Shown here in pieces: positions 1 through 8,554 of a stretch of DNA of 64,000 nt. Position numbers and translations under genes: made by a program. The DNA is from Chitinilyticum aquatile DSM 21506 (lineage in GTDB: Bacteria > Pseudomonadota > Gammaproteobacteria > Burkholderiales > Chitinibacteraceae), in assembly GCF_000430805.1 (NCBI RefSeq), contig NZ_AUMS01000004.1, forward strand, positions 248,001 to 312,000. The letters run 5' to 3'. The number at the start of each line of letters is the position of its first letter. Position 1 is the first letter of the stretch. Under the pieces are notes generated by a model. That model was not told where the DNA came from, searched no databases, and saw only the letters and a program-made list of their open reading frames with translations.

Positions 1-1634
1 TCGGCGACCTGCTCATCAGCCACCACGCCCTCCCCTTCCCTGGGCTGGGCGCAATCCAGTGTCATCAGGCTGGCGTAGCTGACTTCCGGCCGGCGCAGCA
101 GATCGGCCAGGTTGTACTCGCGTTCGATCGCCTTGCCCAGCACGCGCTCGGCTTCCGCAGCCTCCAGAATGCGCGGATTCACCCAGGTGAATTTCAGGCG
201 CTGCAATTCTTTTTCCACTGCGTCGCGCTTGCGGCTGAACAGTTCCCACTGTTCGTCACCGACCAGGCCAAGACGCCGGCCATGTTCAGTCAGACGCAGG
301 TCGGCATTGTCCTCGCGCAGTTGCAGGCGGAACTCGGCACGGCTGGTGAACATGCGGTATGGTTCGGTAACCCCCAAGGTTGTTAGGTCATCGACCAATA
401 CCCCCAGATACGCCTCGTCACGGCCCGGACACCAGGGCGCTTCATCACGGGCGTACAGCGCCGCGTTCATGCCGGCAAACAGCCCCTGCGCGGCGGCTTC
501 TTCGTAGCCGGTGGTGCCGTTGATCTGACCGGCAAAAAACAGGCCGGCAATCGATTTGGTTTCGAAGCTGGCTTTCAGCGCACGCGGATCGAAGTAATCG
601 TATTCGATGGCGTAGCCGGGGCGCAGGATGCGCGCATTCTCCAGCCCGTGGATCGAGCGGATCGCGGCGAGCTGGATATCGAACGGCAAGCTGGTGGAAA
701 AGCCGCCCGGATAATATTCATGCGTATCCAGCCCTTCCGGTTCGAGGAAGACCTGATGGCTGTCCTTGTCGGCAAAGCGGTTGATCTTGTCCTCGACCGA
801 CGGACAGTAGCGCGGGCCAACACCCTCGATCTTGCCGGTAAACATCGGGCTGCGGTCAAAGCCGCTGCGCAGGATGTCGTGCGTCTGGGTATTGGTGTGC
901 GCGATCCAGCACGGCAGTTGCTGCGGGTGCATCGCGCGGTTGCCACGCGCGGAAAATACCGGCTCGGGCGTATCGCCGGGCTGGCGCTCCAGCACGGCGA
1001 AATTGATCGTACGCCCATCAATGCGCGGCGGGGTACCGGTTTTCAGTCGCCCAACCGGCAGCTGCAACTCGCGCAGTTTCTGCGACAAGGTCAGCGAGGC
1101 CGGGTCGCCGGCGCGCCCGCCAACGTGGTTTTCGAGGCCCACGTGAATCTTGCCACCCAGGAAGGTGCCAGCGGTCAGCACTACGGCGCTCGCCTCAAAA
1201 CGAATGCCGATCTGCGTGACCGCACCCGCCACTTTGTCACCAATCAGCAGCAAATCGCTGACTTCCTGCTGGAAAATGTCGAGATTGGGCTGATTTTCCA
1301 GCATGTGCCGGATCGCCGCCTTGTAGCGAACACGGTCGGCCTGCGCGCGTGTCGCACGCACCGCCGGGCCCTTGCTGGCGTTCAGCGTCTTGAACTGGAT
1401 GCCGCTCATGTCGGTCGCCAGCGCCATCGCGCCGCCGAGCGCATCGACTTCGCGCACCAGATGGCCCTTGCCGATGCCGCCAATCGACGGGTTGCAGCTC
1501 ATCTGGCCCAGCGTTTCGATGTTGTGCGTCAGCAGCAGCGTCTTGCGCCCCATGCGCGCGGCCGCCAGCGCGGCTTCGGTGCCGGCATGGCCGCCGCCGA
1601 CCACAATCACGTCATATCGGGTGGGATAAAGCAT
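1..1634 (-). CDS. mnmG: tRNA uridine-5-carboxymethylaminomethyl modification enzyme MnmG (GidA), C-terminus cut by window edge
   Basis: FAD-dependent enzyme that works with MnmE to install the carboxymethylaminomethyl group on wobble U34 of several tRNAs. The minus-strand frame from the ATG at 1634 opens [20 protein letters not shown], with the dinucleotide-binding GGGHAG motif. It continues with family signatures [15 protein letters not shown], a GGRAGD stretch, [10 protein letters not shown] and [13 protein letters not shown]. About 544 codons are visible and the remainder (family length about 630 residues) lies left of base 1. The frame is open throughout. In many bacteria mnmG lies near the replication origin, but rsmG and parAB are not visible here. 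Identification is very secure; only the C-terminus is missing. Confidence 0.97.
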   Translation of the reverse strand, partial: MLYPTRYDVIVVGGGHAGTEAALAAARMGRKTLLLTHNIETLGQMSCNPSIGGIGKGHLVREVDALGGAMALATDMSGIQFKTLNASKGPAVRATRAQADRVRYKAAIRHMLENQPNLDIFQQEVSDLLLIGDKVAGAVTQIGIRFEASAVVLTAGTFLGGKIHVGLENHVGGRAGDPASLTLSQKLRELQLPVGRLKTGTPPRIDGRTINFAVLERQPGDTPEPVFSARGNRAMHPQQLPCWIAHTNTQTHDILRSGFDRSPMFTGKIEGVGPRYCPSVEDKINRFADKDSHQVFLEPEGLDTHEYYPGGFSTSLPFDIQLAAIRSIHGLENARILRPGYAIEYDYFDPRALKASFETKSIAGLFFAGQINGTTGYEEAAAQGLFAGMNAALYARDEAPWCPGRDEAYLGVLVDDLTTLGVTEPYRMFTSRAEFRLQLREDNADLRLTEHGRRLGLVGDEQWELFSRKRDAVEKELQRLKFTWVNPRILEAAEAERVLGKAIEREYNLADLLRRPEVSYASLMTLDCAQPREGEGVVADEQVA

Positions 1635-1745
1635 GGGAATCGCTGCCTTGAATGAGTGCAATGCAAAAGGGGCGATATTCTACGCCAAAACAAGGGTTTG
1701 CGTCACCCATGGCATCTGGCCTGCCCGCCCGGCTTCCCGTGAACG

Positions 1746-1772
1746 ACAAAGCCCGGACCAGCCGGGCTTTGT
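1746..1772 (-). terminator. Hairpin downstream of ppgK
   Basis: Perfect 11-bp inverted repeat ACAAAGCCCGG / CCGGGCTTTGT with a 5-base loop, 24 bases beyond the ppgK stop. On the minus strand it is followed by a short T-rich stretch, as in a modest intrinsic terminator. It separates ppgK from mnmG. Confidence 0.7.
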
Positions 1773-1795
1773 CTTGCTGAAAAGCGGCAGAAGGA

Positions 1796-2563
1796 TCACG
1801 ACTGGCAGAGCGCAGCAGCTTCCAGTGCGGCGCCGACAATGCCGGCTTCGTTCTTCAGCTCGGCAGCGACCAGCGGGAAGCGCAGTCCTTCCATTTCGGG
1901 AATGAACTTGTCGGCCTTCTTGCTGATGCCGCCACCAATGATGATCAGATCGGGCGAGAACAGCAGCTGCAGGTGTTTCAGATAGGCATTCAGGCGCGGG
2001 TTATATTCTTTCCACTTCATGTCCGCATCTTCCTTGACCTTGGCCGAGCAGTATTTCTCGGCAATGGTGTCCTGCGGGAAAATCAGGTGGCCGAATTCGG
2101 TGTTGGTGATCAGCTTGCCGTCGACAATCAGCGCACTGCCGATGCCGGTGCCGAGCGTGATGACAATGATCTTGCCCTTCTTGCCCTTTGCCGCGCCGAA
2201 AGTCACTTCGGCCAGCCCGGCCGCATCGGCATCATTGAGCAGAATCAGCGGCAGGCCACAGGCCTTGGCGAGAATCTCCTGTGCCGGCGCATTCACCCAG
2301 CTCTGGTCGACATTGGCAGCCGAAAGCGTCTGGCCATTGTGGACAATCGCCGGGAAGGTACAGCCGACCGGGCCGGTCCACTTGAAGTGGTCAACGAGTT
2401 CCTTGACCACCTTGCCCACCGCTTCCGGCGTGGCCGGCTGCGGTGTTTCAATGCGGTGCCGCTCGGCCAGCAGCTCGCCGGTCAGCACATTGACCGGCGC
2501 ACCCTTGATGCCGGTGCCGCCAATATCAATACCCAGTACAGCATTCACCTGCTGCTCGCTCAT
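1796..2563 (-). CDS. ppgK: Polyphosphate glucokinase (ROK family)
   Basis: Phosphorylates glucose to glucose-6-phosphate in the cytoplasm using polyphosphate, and often ATP. The 255-residue protein opens with the phosphate-binding motif [12 protein letters not shown]. It carries the PPGK-specific stretch [10 protein letters not shown] then SAANVDQSW, the catalytic [11 protein letters not shown] (Asp base), [12 protein letters not shown] and TNTEFGHL, and ends in the usual [10 protein letters not shown]. The ATG at 2563 is chosen because GGAG lies about 9 bases upstream and the alignable region begins at once; the open frame extends 23 codons further without homology-like sequence. It is monocistronic, with its own hairpin downstream. 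With the PtsG system at 10-16 kb, the cell has both phosphotransferase and free-glucose routes to glucose-6-phosphate. Confidence 0.95.
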   Translation of the reverse strand: MSEQQVNAVLGIDIGGTGIKGAPVNVLTGELLAERHRIETPQPATPEAVGKVVKELVDHFKWTGPVGCTFPAIVHNGQTLSAANVDQSWVNAPAQEILAKACGLPLILLNDADAAGLAEVTFGAAKGKKGKIIVITLGTGIGSALIVDGKLITNTEFGHLIFPQDTIAEKYCSAKVKEDADMKWKEYNPRLNAYLKHLQLLFSPDLIIIGGGISKKADKFIPEMEGLRFPLVAAELKNEAGIVGAALEAAALCQS

Positions 2564-2790
2564 TCGTATTCTCCGCCTGTTTCCGGTATTTTTTGCTGCC
2601 GACAGATTTGCCCTTGCGCCAGACAAAGTCAAGATGGGGCTTGGCTCTATTGCTGTTTGGCCCGAGGCAGCACGCTATGCCCTGCATCTTGCCAGCTTCA
2701 CGCTACCGTATTTTTAAGTTGCATCAAGCCAGCCCTGCGGAACAAATACGGCTTGCGCTGCAAGATCAGGCTGCGGGCAAAGCCGGACGA

Positions 2791-3384
2791 TCAGCGCGGC
2801 TGGCTTTGCTGATGTTTCAGCTCTGTCCAGCGGCGCTTGTCTTCCTCGCTGCGCTGGCGGATCGTGGCAATTTCGTCTTTCTGCTTGGCAATGTTGCGGT
2901 CGATTTCGGCAATTTCCTTTCGAGTCAGCTCGATTTCGGCGTTCAGGTCATCGGGTATCGGGCGCTTGCGCTTCTGCAGGCTGTCGTACTGGCCCTGCAG
3001 TTTCTGCATGCGGGCGACCACGGTCTGGCGGCGCAGGGTGTTGCTGGTAATGCCGGCCTGCACGCTTTCGATCTGCAGATCGCGGCGGGCATCCAGCTCT
3101 TCCACGCGGCTGTAGGTTTGCAGCAGCGCCCGGTCACGGCGCTCCTGCTCGAGCTGCCTGCGTTTCTCGGCTACCTGGCTGGCTTTTTCTGCCTCGCTGA
3201 AGGTCTGCGCCTCGCTGCCCTGCCGTACACGCCCGCTGCGGTCGACCTCGGAAACTTTCTGAGCATTGATCGGCGGTTTGTCGCTGTACTGCACCTGGCC
3301 TTTCTCATCGACCCAGCGATAGAGTTTGGCGTGTGCGTTCAGCGCAACAAGGCACAGCAACAGGGGAAGAAAAAGCCTGAACAT
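2791..3384 (-). CDS. DUF4124 domain protein, exported coiled-coil protein
   Basis: A 197-residue protein with a cleavable signal peptide (hydrophobic residues 3-18, AHA/K cleavage likely near residue 19). The DUF4124 signature follows: KLYRWVDEKGQVQYSDKPP. The remainder (about residues 55-197) is a highly charged, heptad-like Arg/Glu/Gln-rich helix likely to form a coiled coil. DUF4124 proteins are periplasmic, common in beta- and gammaproteobacteria, and without an assigned activity. It lies 19 bases downstream of the pyrE stop's far side on the same strand, so the two may be cotranscribed (pyrE first). The family call is firm; function is unknown. Confidence 0.85.
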   Translation of the reverse strand: MFRLFLPLLLCLVALNAHAKLYRWVDEKGQVQYSDKPPINAQKVSEVDRSGRVRQGSEAQTFSEAEKASQVAEKRRQLEQERRDRALLQTYSRVEELDARRDLQIESVQAGITSNTLRRQTVVARMQKLQGQYDSLQKRKRPIPDDLNAEIELTRKEIAEIDRNIAKQKDEIATIRQRSEEDKRRWTELKHQQSQPR

Positions 3385-3403
3385 TCAGCTCGACTCCGAA
3401 AGG

Positions 3404-4051
3404 TTAGGGCTGATGAATGCCATATTGCTCGCGATACGCGGCAACTTTCGCCAGATTGTCAGCCATGCCGTTATTAGTGGCAAGATAAGCCAGCAGATCA
3501 TTCAGCGTGGCAATCGGGATCACCGGGATACCGAATTGCTGCTCGACTTCCTGCACGGCACTCAACGTGCCCTGGCCGCGCTCCATGCGATCGAGTGCGA
3601 TCAGTACGCCGGCTGGCTCAGCGCCAGCATTGCGGATCAGGTTCACCGACTCGCGCACACTGGTGCCGGCCGAGATCACGTCGTCAATGATCAGCACGCG
3701 GCCCTTGAGCGGCGCGCCAACCAGCACGCCGCCTTCGCCATGGTCCTTGGCTTCCTTGCGGTTATAGACGAACGGCACATTGCTGCCGGCTTCGGCGAGC
3801 TTAACGGCGGTAGCCGCGGCCAGCACAATGCCCTTGTAGGCCGGTCCGAACAGCACATCGAATTTCACGTGCGACGCCAGCGCGGCCTGCGCATAAAAAC
3901 GCGCCAGTTCGCCCACCGAAGCGCCATCGCTGAAGAGGCCCGCATTGAAGAAGTACGGGGAGTTGCGCCCGGCTTTGGTGATAAACTCGCCAAAACACAG
4001 CACATTCTGTTCGACGGCAAATTCGATAAAGTCGCGGCGGAAATCGGACAT
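3404..4051 (-). CDS. pyrE: Orotate phosphoribosyltransferase
   Basis: Converts orotate and PRPP to orotidine 5'-monophosphate, the fifth step of de novo UMP synthesis. The 215-residue protein has the family opening [31 protein letters not shown], the catalytic Lys-rich loop ([14 protein letters not shown]) and the PRPP-binding motif [13 protein letters not shown]. Length matches the proteobacterial family (about 213). The start at 4051 is the standard N-terminus; an upstream in-frame start adds only 11 residues of no homology. It is divergent from exonuclease III, a pairing seen in several betaproteobacteria, with only 70 bases between the start codons. Confidence 0.97.
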   Translation of the reverse strand: MSDFRRDFIEFAVEQNVLCFGEFITKAGRNSPYFFNAGLFSDGASVGELARFYAQAALASHVKFDVLFGPAYKGIVLAAATAVKLAEAGSNVPFVYNRKEAKDHGEGGVLVGAPLKGRVLIIDDVISAGTSVRESVNLIRNAGAEPAGVLIALDRMERGQGTLSAVQEVEQQFGIPVIPIATLNDLLAYLATNNGMADNLAKVAAYREQYGIHQP

Positions 4052-4121
4052 CGCAAACAATCCTGTAGCAAATATAAGAATCAAGCTCTACAGGATAGCA
4101 TTTTCTGCAAGGGGTATTAGC

Positions 4122-4895
4122 GTGAGGGCAATCAGCGCCAATCTGAACGGCATCCGTTCGGCTGCCAACAAGGGGTTTTTCGACTGGCTCGCAGAAACCG
4201 GCGCCGATGTGGTGGCCCTGCAGGAACTGAAGGCGCAGGAAAACGACCTCTCTGATCTCATGCGTGCGCCGCACGGTTACATAGGCTATTTCCACTACGC
4301 CGAAAAGAAGGGCTACAGCGGCGTCGGCATCTATACGCGCCGCAAGCCGGATGAAGTCATCATCGGCCTGGGTGTCGAAGAATTCGATCTCGAAGGCAGG
4401 TATATCGAGCTGCGCTTTGGCAAGCTGAGCGTTGTGTCGGTATACCTTCCCTCCGGCTCCAGCTCGGATGAGCGCCAGCAGGCCAAGTTCCGCTTTCTCG
4501 ATGTCTTTGCGCCACACCTGCTGCAGCTGGAACAATCCGGCCGCGACATTCTGCTGATGGGCGACTGGAATATCGCGCACAACGAAATCGACCTGAAAAA
4601 CTGGAAGGGCAATCTGAAAAATTCCGGCTTCCTGCCGGAAGAACGCGCGTGGATCGGCCGCGTGTTTGGCGAGCTGGGCTTTGTCGACACCTGGCGCAAG
4701 CTCTACCCCGATGCGCCCGGCTACACCTGGTGGAGCAACCGTGGCCAGGCGTATGCCAAGGATGTCGGCTGGCGCATCGACTACCAGATCGCCACGCCGG
4801 CGCTCGCCGCCACCGCGACTTCGGCCAGCATCTACAAGGACGTGAAATTTTCTGATCACGCGCCGCTGATCACCGACTATGACTACCCGTTCTAA
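4122..4895 (+). CDS. xth: Exodeoxyribonuclease III / AP endonuclease (ExoA/Xth family)
   Basis: Exonuclease III-type enzyme of base-excision repair. It cleaves DNA 5' to abasic sites and degrades 3' ends. The 257-residue protein shows the endonuclease/exonuclease/phosphatase fold motifs: RAISANLNGIRSA (metal-binding Asn), VVALQELKAQ (catalytic Glu), GDWNIAHNEIDLKNWKGN (Asp/Asn pair), TWWSNRG and the terminal SDHAPLITDY with the catalytic Asp-His. The GTG at 4122 is chosen because AAGGGG lies 7 bases before it and the conserved region begins at the second codon; the open frame runs 59 codons further upstream, into pyrE. A weak hairpin followed by six Ts lies just after the stop. Confidence 0.95.
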   Translation: MRAISANLNGIRSAANKGFFDWLAETGADVVALQELKAQENDLSDLMRAPHGYIGYFHYAEKKGYSGVGIYTRRKPDEVIIGLGVEEFDLEGRYIELRFGKLSVVSVYLPSGSSSDERQQAKFRFLDVFAPHLLQLEQSGRDILLMGDWNIAHNEIDLKNWKGNLKNSGFLPEERAWIGRVFGELGFVDTWRKLYPDAPGYTWWSNRGQAYAKDVGWRIDYQIATPALAATATSASIYKDVKFSDHAPLITDYDYPF

Positions 4896-4930
4896 CAGAG
4901 TGTTGAAAACACCCTGTTTATTCGTTTTTT
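4896..4930 (+). terminator. Possible terminator after exonuclease III gene
   Basis: CAG-A-GTGTT / AACAC-C-CTG pairs around a GAA loop directly after the stop codon. A T-rich tract ending in six Ts at 4925-4930 follows. The stem is short, so strength is uncertain. The remaining 170 bases to the next gene hold no recognisable element. Confidence 0.45.
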
Positions 4931-5099
4931 CCGGCATCGCCGGGAAAAATGTATGGAAATAATGAAATACGCCGCGTATTCCACTGTTGCCGATTTGCGG
5001 CGGGCTTTGCCCGCTGCGTGATGCGGGTGGATACACCGGTTTTATCAATACCCTGCTAACCCCTGCCGCGCCGCTGCGACGGCGCACCGGACCGCCATC

Positions 5100-6830
5100 G
5101 TGAGCAAACCTTCCTGGTTCCAGACCTGTCTGGCTGTCTTCACCAGCCGCCGCATGGCGGCCATCCTCCTGCTGGGTTTCGCCTCAGGCCTGCCACTGGC
5201 ACTCACCGGCCAGGCCATGCAATCCTGGCTCACCGCCGACAACGTCGACATCAAGACCATCGGCCTGCTTGCCCTGGTCGGCCTGCCCTACACCTACAAA
5301 TTCCTGTGGGCGCCGCTGATGGACCGTTTCGAGCCTCCACTGCTGGGCCGCCGCAAGGGCTGGCTGCTGCTCACGCAGCTGGCGCTCGCGGGTCTGCTGC
5401 TCTTCATGGCCGGTGTCTCGCCGGCTGGCAATATCGGACTGTTTGCGCTGTGTGCGGTCGGCGTGGCCTTTTTCTCGGCCTCGCAGGACGTCGTCGTCGA
5501 TGCCTATCGCGTGGATGTCAGCGAGGATGAAGAACGCGGCGTTGCCGCCGCGCTCGGCGTGCTCGGCTATCGCATCGCCATGCTGACCTCGGGCGGGCTC
5601 GCCTTTCTGGTAGCCGAAGCCATCGGGTGGGGCCAGACCTGCGCGCTGCTGGGCGGACTGATGGCCGGCATTGCCCTGCTGACCCAGCTGATCGCGCCGC
5701 GCCTGCCGTTTCACGAACGCCACAATACTGGCGAATTCCTTCGCTTTGCCCTGTCACTGCTGCTGATCGCCGCCAGCGTCGCTGCCACGCTGTGGCTGCT
5801 GGTGCCGCTGCTGGGGCAGGCGTTTGCCGTCCCGGCCGCCTTGCTGGCCGCCGTTGCCGCGACCTGGCTGCTGGCCGCACGGATGTTTGCCGAATGGCGC
5901 CAGATCGCCGGTTTCATCGCCATGCTGGCAGGCGCCTGGCTGGGTTATGCCATCGCGCAGCAGGCACTGGTGCTGCTGGGGCTGGCCGCCGGCTGGGCCG
6001 ATTTCAGTCCCGACAGCAAGAACAACTGGATCGGCCTGTTGTTCGTGATGAGCGAACTGGCGCTTGCCATTCCCTGTGCGCTGAAAGCCGCACGGCTGTC
6101 GAAATTCGACCTGCTGCTTGTGCCGATGCGCCAGTATTTCACGCGCGAAAACGCCTGGAGCTTTCTGCTGCTGATCATTCTCTACAAGCTGTGCGACGCC
6201 TTTGCCGGCGTACTGTCGGTGACCTTCCTGCAGAAGGGAATCGGCTTCAGCATGGCCGAAATCGGCGTGGTCAACAAAGTGGTCGGCATGGTCGCCACCA
6301 TTGTCGGCGGCATTGTCGGCGGCCTGCTGATGATGCGCTTGCGGCTTTACAAATCGCTGCTGGTGTTCGGCATCCTGCAGCTTGTTTCCAACCTCGGCTT
6401 CTGGTCACTCGCTGTGTTCGGCAAGGGTGCGCTGGGCAGCCTGCATCTGCCGCTGTCACCGGAAACACTGCGCATCTTCATGAACGGCAAGACGGTCACC
6501 GCCTGGGATGGCGGCGTGGATGTCCTGCTGGCCGGCGCCATGACCATCGACAATTTCGCCGGCGGCATGGGCACGGCCGCACTGGTCGCCTTTCTGATGG
6601 CGCTGTGCAAGCGCGGCGAAGCCAGCGCCACGCACTACGCGATGCTCTCCGCACTCGCCGCCGTCGGCCGGATTTACGTCGGTCCCAGCTCCGGCTATCT
6701 GGTCGAACAGGTCGGCTGGGCGCATTTCTTCGAGATTTCCATGCTGGTCGGCCTGCCCGGTCTTGCGCTGTTGTGGCATCTGAAAGACAGGATCAACAAG
6801 CTGGAACATGCCAGCACACAAAATACATAA
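5100..6830 (+). CDS. ampG: AmpG-type muropeptide permease (MFS), long form
   Basis: Inner-membrane transporter that imports anhydromuropeptides during cell-wall recycling. The 576-residue protein opens with family motifs LLLGFASGLPLALTG, WLTADNVDIKTIGLLALVGL, YKFLWAPLMDRF and LGRRKGWLLLTQLALA, followed by SASQDVVVDAYRVD. More than twelve hydrophobic segments are evident. It is longer than E. coli AmpG (491). The extra length is a hydrophobic central insert around residues 215-300 and a loop near 440-480, so extra membrane spans are likely. The GTG at 5100 is supported by alignment to the conserved N-terminus; the ribosome-binding site is weak. The gene is alone, with exonuclease III upstream. 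Confidence 0.9.
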   Translation: MSKPSWFQTCLAVFTSRRMAAILLLGFASGLPLALTGQAMQSWLTADNVDIKTIGLLALVGLPYTYKFLWAPLMDRFEPPLLGRRKGWLLLTQLALAGLLLFMAGVSPAGNIGLFALCAVGVAFFSASQDVVVDAYRVDVSEDEERGVAAALGVLGYRIAMLTSGGLAFLVAEAIGWGQTCALLGGLMAGIALLTQLIAPRLPFHERHNTGEFLRFALSLLLIAASVAATLWLLVPLLGQAFAVPAALLAAVAATWLLAARMFAEWRQIAGFIAMLAGAWLGYAIAQQALVLLGLAAGWADFSPDSKNNWIGLLFVMSELALAIPCALKAARLSKFDLLLVPMRQYFTRENAWSFLLLIILYKLCDAFAGVLSVTFLQKGIGFSMAEIGVVNKVVGMVATIVGGIVGGLLMMRLRLYKSLLVFGILQLVSNLGFWSLAVFGKGALGSLHLPLSPETLRIFMNGKTVTAWDGGVDVLLAGAMTIDNFAGGMGTAALVAFLMALCKRGEASATHYAMLSALAAVGRIYVGPSSGYLVEQVGWAHFFEISMLVGLPGLALLWHLKDRINKLEHASTQNT

Positions 6831-6834
6831 GCAT

Positions 6835-6879
6835 GTATTGTCACCTGGCCATTTTATTCATTTGGCTATAGCCATATAC
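6835..6879. repeat. Degenerate copy of the GTATAT...ATATAC palindrome family
   Basis: Begins GTAT five bases after the ampG stop and ends GCCATATAC. The arms pair imperfectly around an ATTC loop. End sequences and position match the better copies at 10347, 19396, 28079, 34460, 39101, 45456, 51811, 54093 and 60505. Probably an old, partly decayed copy that may still terminate ampG transcription. Confidence 0.5.
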
Positions 6880-6892
6880 CCACAGGATTAGC

Positions 6893-7150
6893 ATGAAAGC
6901 CTACGAAGTTGCCCCGGAAGAAATCCTGGCCGTGATCGAAAACCAGATCAGCGACAGCAACCCGCCCATCGTCCGCCAGACGCTCAACCGCTTGCTGCTG
7001 GGCCAACTCCCGCGCGACGAAGCCGTCGAGCTGATGGCCGTGGTGCTGGTCAATGAAATGGACGCCATGCTGGCGGCAGACCGCGGTTTTGATCTGGAAC
7101 GCTATGCGCAGTTGCTGCAGGCTCTGCCGGAGTTGCCCGAGGGGAGCTGA
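6893..7150 (+). CDS. Small conserved-looking protein of unknown function
   Basis: An 85-residue acidic, helical protein without membrane segments, cysteines or signal peptide. It starts MKAYEVAPEEILAVIENQIS and ends PELPEGS. Leucine- and glutamate-rich helices suggest a small helical bundle or a binding partner of another protein. ACAGGA lies 6 bases before the ATG at 6893. Codon use resembles its neighbours and it lies in a gap with no competing frame, so I consider it real. It ends 32 bases before the GNAT gene and could be cotranscribed with it. I do not recognise the family. Confidence 0.7.
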   Translation: MKAYEVAPEEILAVIENQISDSNPPIVRQTLNRLLLGQLPRDEAVELMAVVLVNEMDAMLAADRGFDLERYAQLLQALPELPEGS

Positions 7151-7182
7151 AAAACCATGCTGCAATTGGCAAGTTAATCCAG

Positions 7183-7641
7183 ATGCAACTCATCACTGTC
7201 CGTACCGCAATCGCGGCTGACGCAGCCGCCATTGAGAAGCTGTACAGCGAACTGGTCAGCAGCCCTCACGTGCGGGTGCTTCCAGCGCGCCTTGCGGCCA
7301 TCGCGCGGGATCCGATGACAAGGCTGCTGGTTGCCGAGACGGAATACGGCGTGGTTGGCACCGTGCTGGTTTCGCTCTGTTCGGATGTCATGTTCCAGAA
7401 CCAGCCATTTGCCGTCGTCGAAAATCTGGTGGTCAGCGCCTCGGCCCGCAGCACAGGCATAGGGACGCGACTCATGCTTGAAGTCGAGCACCTCTGCCAG
7501 GCCGCCGATTGCTCGAAAATCATGCTGCTGAGTTCTTCGACCCGCTCGGATGCCCACCGTTTTTTTGAAAAAACCGGCTATGCCGGCACGACCAAGAAAG
7601 GCTTCATCAAGTACCGCAGGCAGTTTGACCATTCGGAATGA
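7183..7641 (+). CDS. GNAT family N-acetyltransferase
   Basis: A 152-residue single-domain acetyl-CoA-dependent acetyltransferase. The beta-4 segment VVENLVVSASARSTGIGTRL contains the acetyl-CoA pyrophosphate-binding R-S-T-G-I-G-T version of the Q/RxxGxG/A motif. The C-terminal AHRFFEKTGYAGTTKKGFIK matches the usual GNAT end (fYeklGF). Substrate cannot be inferred. No strong Shine-Dalgarno sequence precedes the ATG at 7183, so translation may depend on the small gene upstream. Confidence 0.85.
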   Translation: MQLITVRTAIAADAAAIEKLYSELVSSPHVRVLPARLAAIARDPMTRLLVAETEYGVVGTVLVSLCSDVMFQNQPFAVVENLVVSASARSTGIGTRLMLEVEHLCQAADCSKIMLLSSSTRSDAHRFFEKTGYAGTTKKGFIKYRRQFDHSE

Positions 7642-7693
7642 TCCAGCCAGGCAGCCGCCATTTTCCTGCCATGGTGGTGTAACAATCGGCCGC

Positions 7694-7788
7694 TATAGTG
7701 CCGCCATCCCCAGAGGATGACTCGCGCGAGGCTGAGTCCGAGATGCCTTGCACCAATTACCAAACCCCGGCCTGCTGGCCGGGGTTTT
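7694..7788 (+). ncRNA. Possible small RNA ending in a strong terminator
   Basis: The 205-base gap between the GNAT and SDR genes has no open frame of note. It contains TATAGT at 7694-7699, a foldable segment at 7714-7736 (GGA..ACTC pairing with GAGTCC), and then a very strong intrinsic terminator. This could be an independent small RNA or only the structured 3' end of the GNAT mRNA. No good -35 box is seen 16-18 bases upstream of TATAGT, which is the main weakness. Confidence 0.3.
7762..7788 (+). terminator. Strong intrinsic terminator
   Basis: AAACCCCGGCC, loop TGCT, GGCCGGGGTTTT, then CATTT. An 11-bp GC-rich perfect stem followed by T residues on the plus strand. On the minus strand the T-tract is shorter, but the hairpin may also help end the convergent SDR transcript. 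Confidence 0.85.
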
Positions 7789-7846
7789 CATTTGGGTATT
7801 TGCCTGTAGCCCTTTTCCATCAATGGCTGCGTGGCAATACCTGACA

Positions 7847-8446
7847 TCAGTCGACGAGATAGACCTGGCCGGTCTGCGCACCTTCCACGCTCTTGCTGTA
7901 GGCCAGCGCCACGCGGGCGGCGGGTACGGACTCAAAGCCGCGGAAGTAGGGGCCATACGACGGCAGCGATTCGGACAGCACAGTCGGGCTGACCACATTG
8001 ATGCGCAGGCCGCGCGGCAGTTCGATGGCGGCACCGCGCACGAAGCCGTCGATGGCGGCGTTGACCATGCTCGCGCTGCTGCCGTAGCGGATCGGGTCGT
8101 GACTGAGGATGCCACTGGTCAGCGTGAAACTGCCGCCGTCATTCAGCACCTTCTGGCCTGCCAGCACTAGGTTTACCTGGCCCATCAGCTTGTCGTTCAG
8201 GCCGATAGCATATTGCGCGGGAGTGAAATCGGCCAGCGGGCCGAAATGCAGGCTGCCGGTGGTGGCGATGACGGCGTCGAGCGGGCCGGTGGCGGCAAAC
8301 AGCGCCTCGACGCTGGCGAGGTCAGTCAGGTCAACCCGGTAGTCGCCGCTGCTGCGGCCGGCGGTGATGACGTCGTGGCGGGCGGCCAGTTCAGTGTGGA
8401 CTGCGCGGCCGATGGTGCCGCTGGCACCGATAAGAAGGATTTTCAT
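7847..8446 (-). CDS. Short-chain dehydrogenase/reductase-fold protein with atypical active site
   Basis: A 199-residue Rossmann protein. It opens with KILLIGASGTIGRAV (GASGxIG nucleotide-binding motif). It contains AVIATTGSLHFGPL and SFTLTSGILSHDP (catalytic-serine position), then SSASMVNAAIDGFV and PRGLRINVVSPTVLSESLP. By alignment with the usual YxxxK helix, the Tyr and Lys positions appear to be Ala and Asn, which would change catalysis; this is my reading of the motif. The start at 8446 gives the canonical N-terminal beta strand, and AAGGA-like bases are absent. It is divergent from a LysR regulator, so it is probably that regulator's target. Confidence 0.87.
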   Translation of the reverse strand: MKILLIGASGTIGRAVHTELAARHDVITAGRSSGDYRVDLTDLASVEALFAATGPLDAVIATTGSLHFGPLADFTPAQYAIGLNDKLMGQVNLVLAGQKVLNDGGSFTLTSGILSHDPIRYGSSASMVNAAIDGFVRGAAIELPRGLRINVVSPTVLSESLPSYGPYFRGFESVPAARVALAYSKSVEGAQTGQVYLVD

Positions 8447-8533
8447 GCTGGGCTCCGTGTGCAGCGCTACTGGCTGCGGTTTGTTCACGAAATCCATCAT
8501 ACGCTGCACGGCTTCTGCGATAATCGGCCTATA

Positions 8534-8545
8534 AATGAATTCATT
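8534..8545. promoter_or_regulatory. Candidate LysR operator in the SDR/LysR divergent region
   Basis: AATGAATTCATT is a perfect 12-bp palindrome lying 9 bases before the LysR start codon, in the 108-base divergent gap. LysR-type regulators usually bind such dyads beside their own gene. Assignment is by position only. Confidence 0.45.
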
Positions 8546-8554
8546 GTTAACCTC

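Noticed and set aside
7694..7760. A tRNA in the GNAT-SDR gap
   Set aside because: No T-loop consensus and no cloverleaf pairing could be found; the CCA-like bases there are chance.
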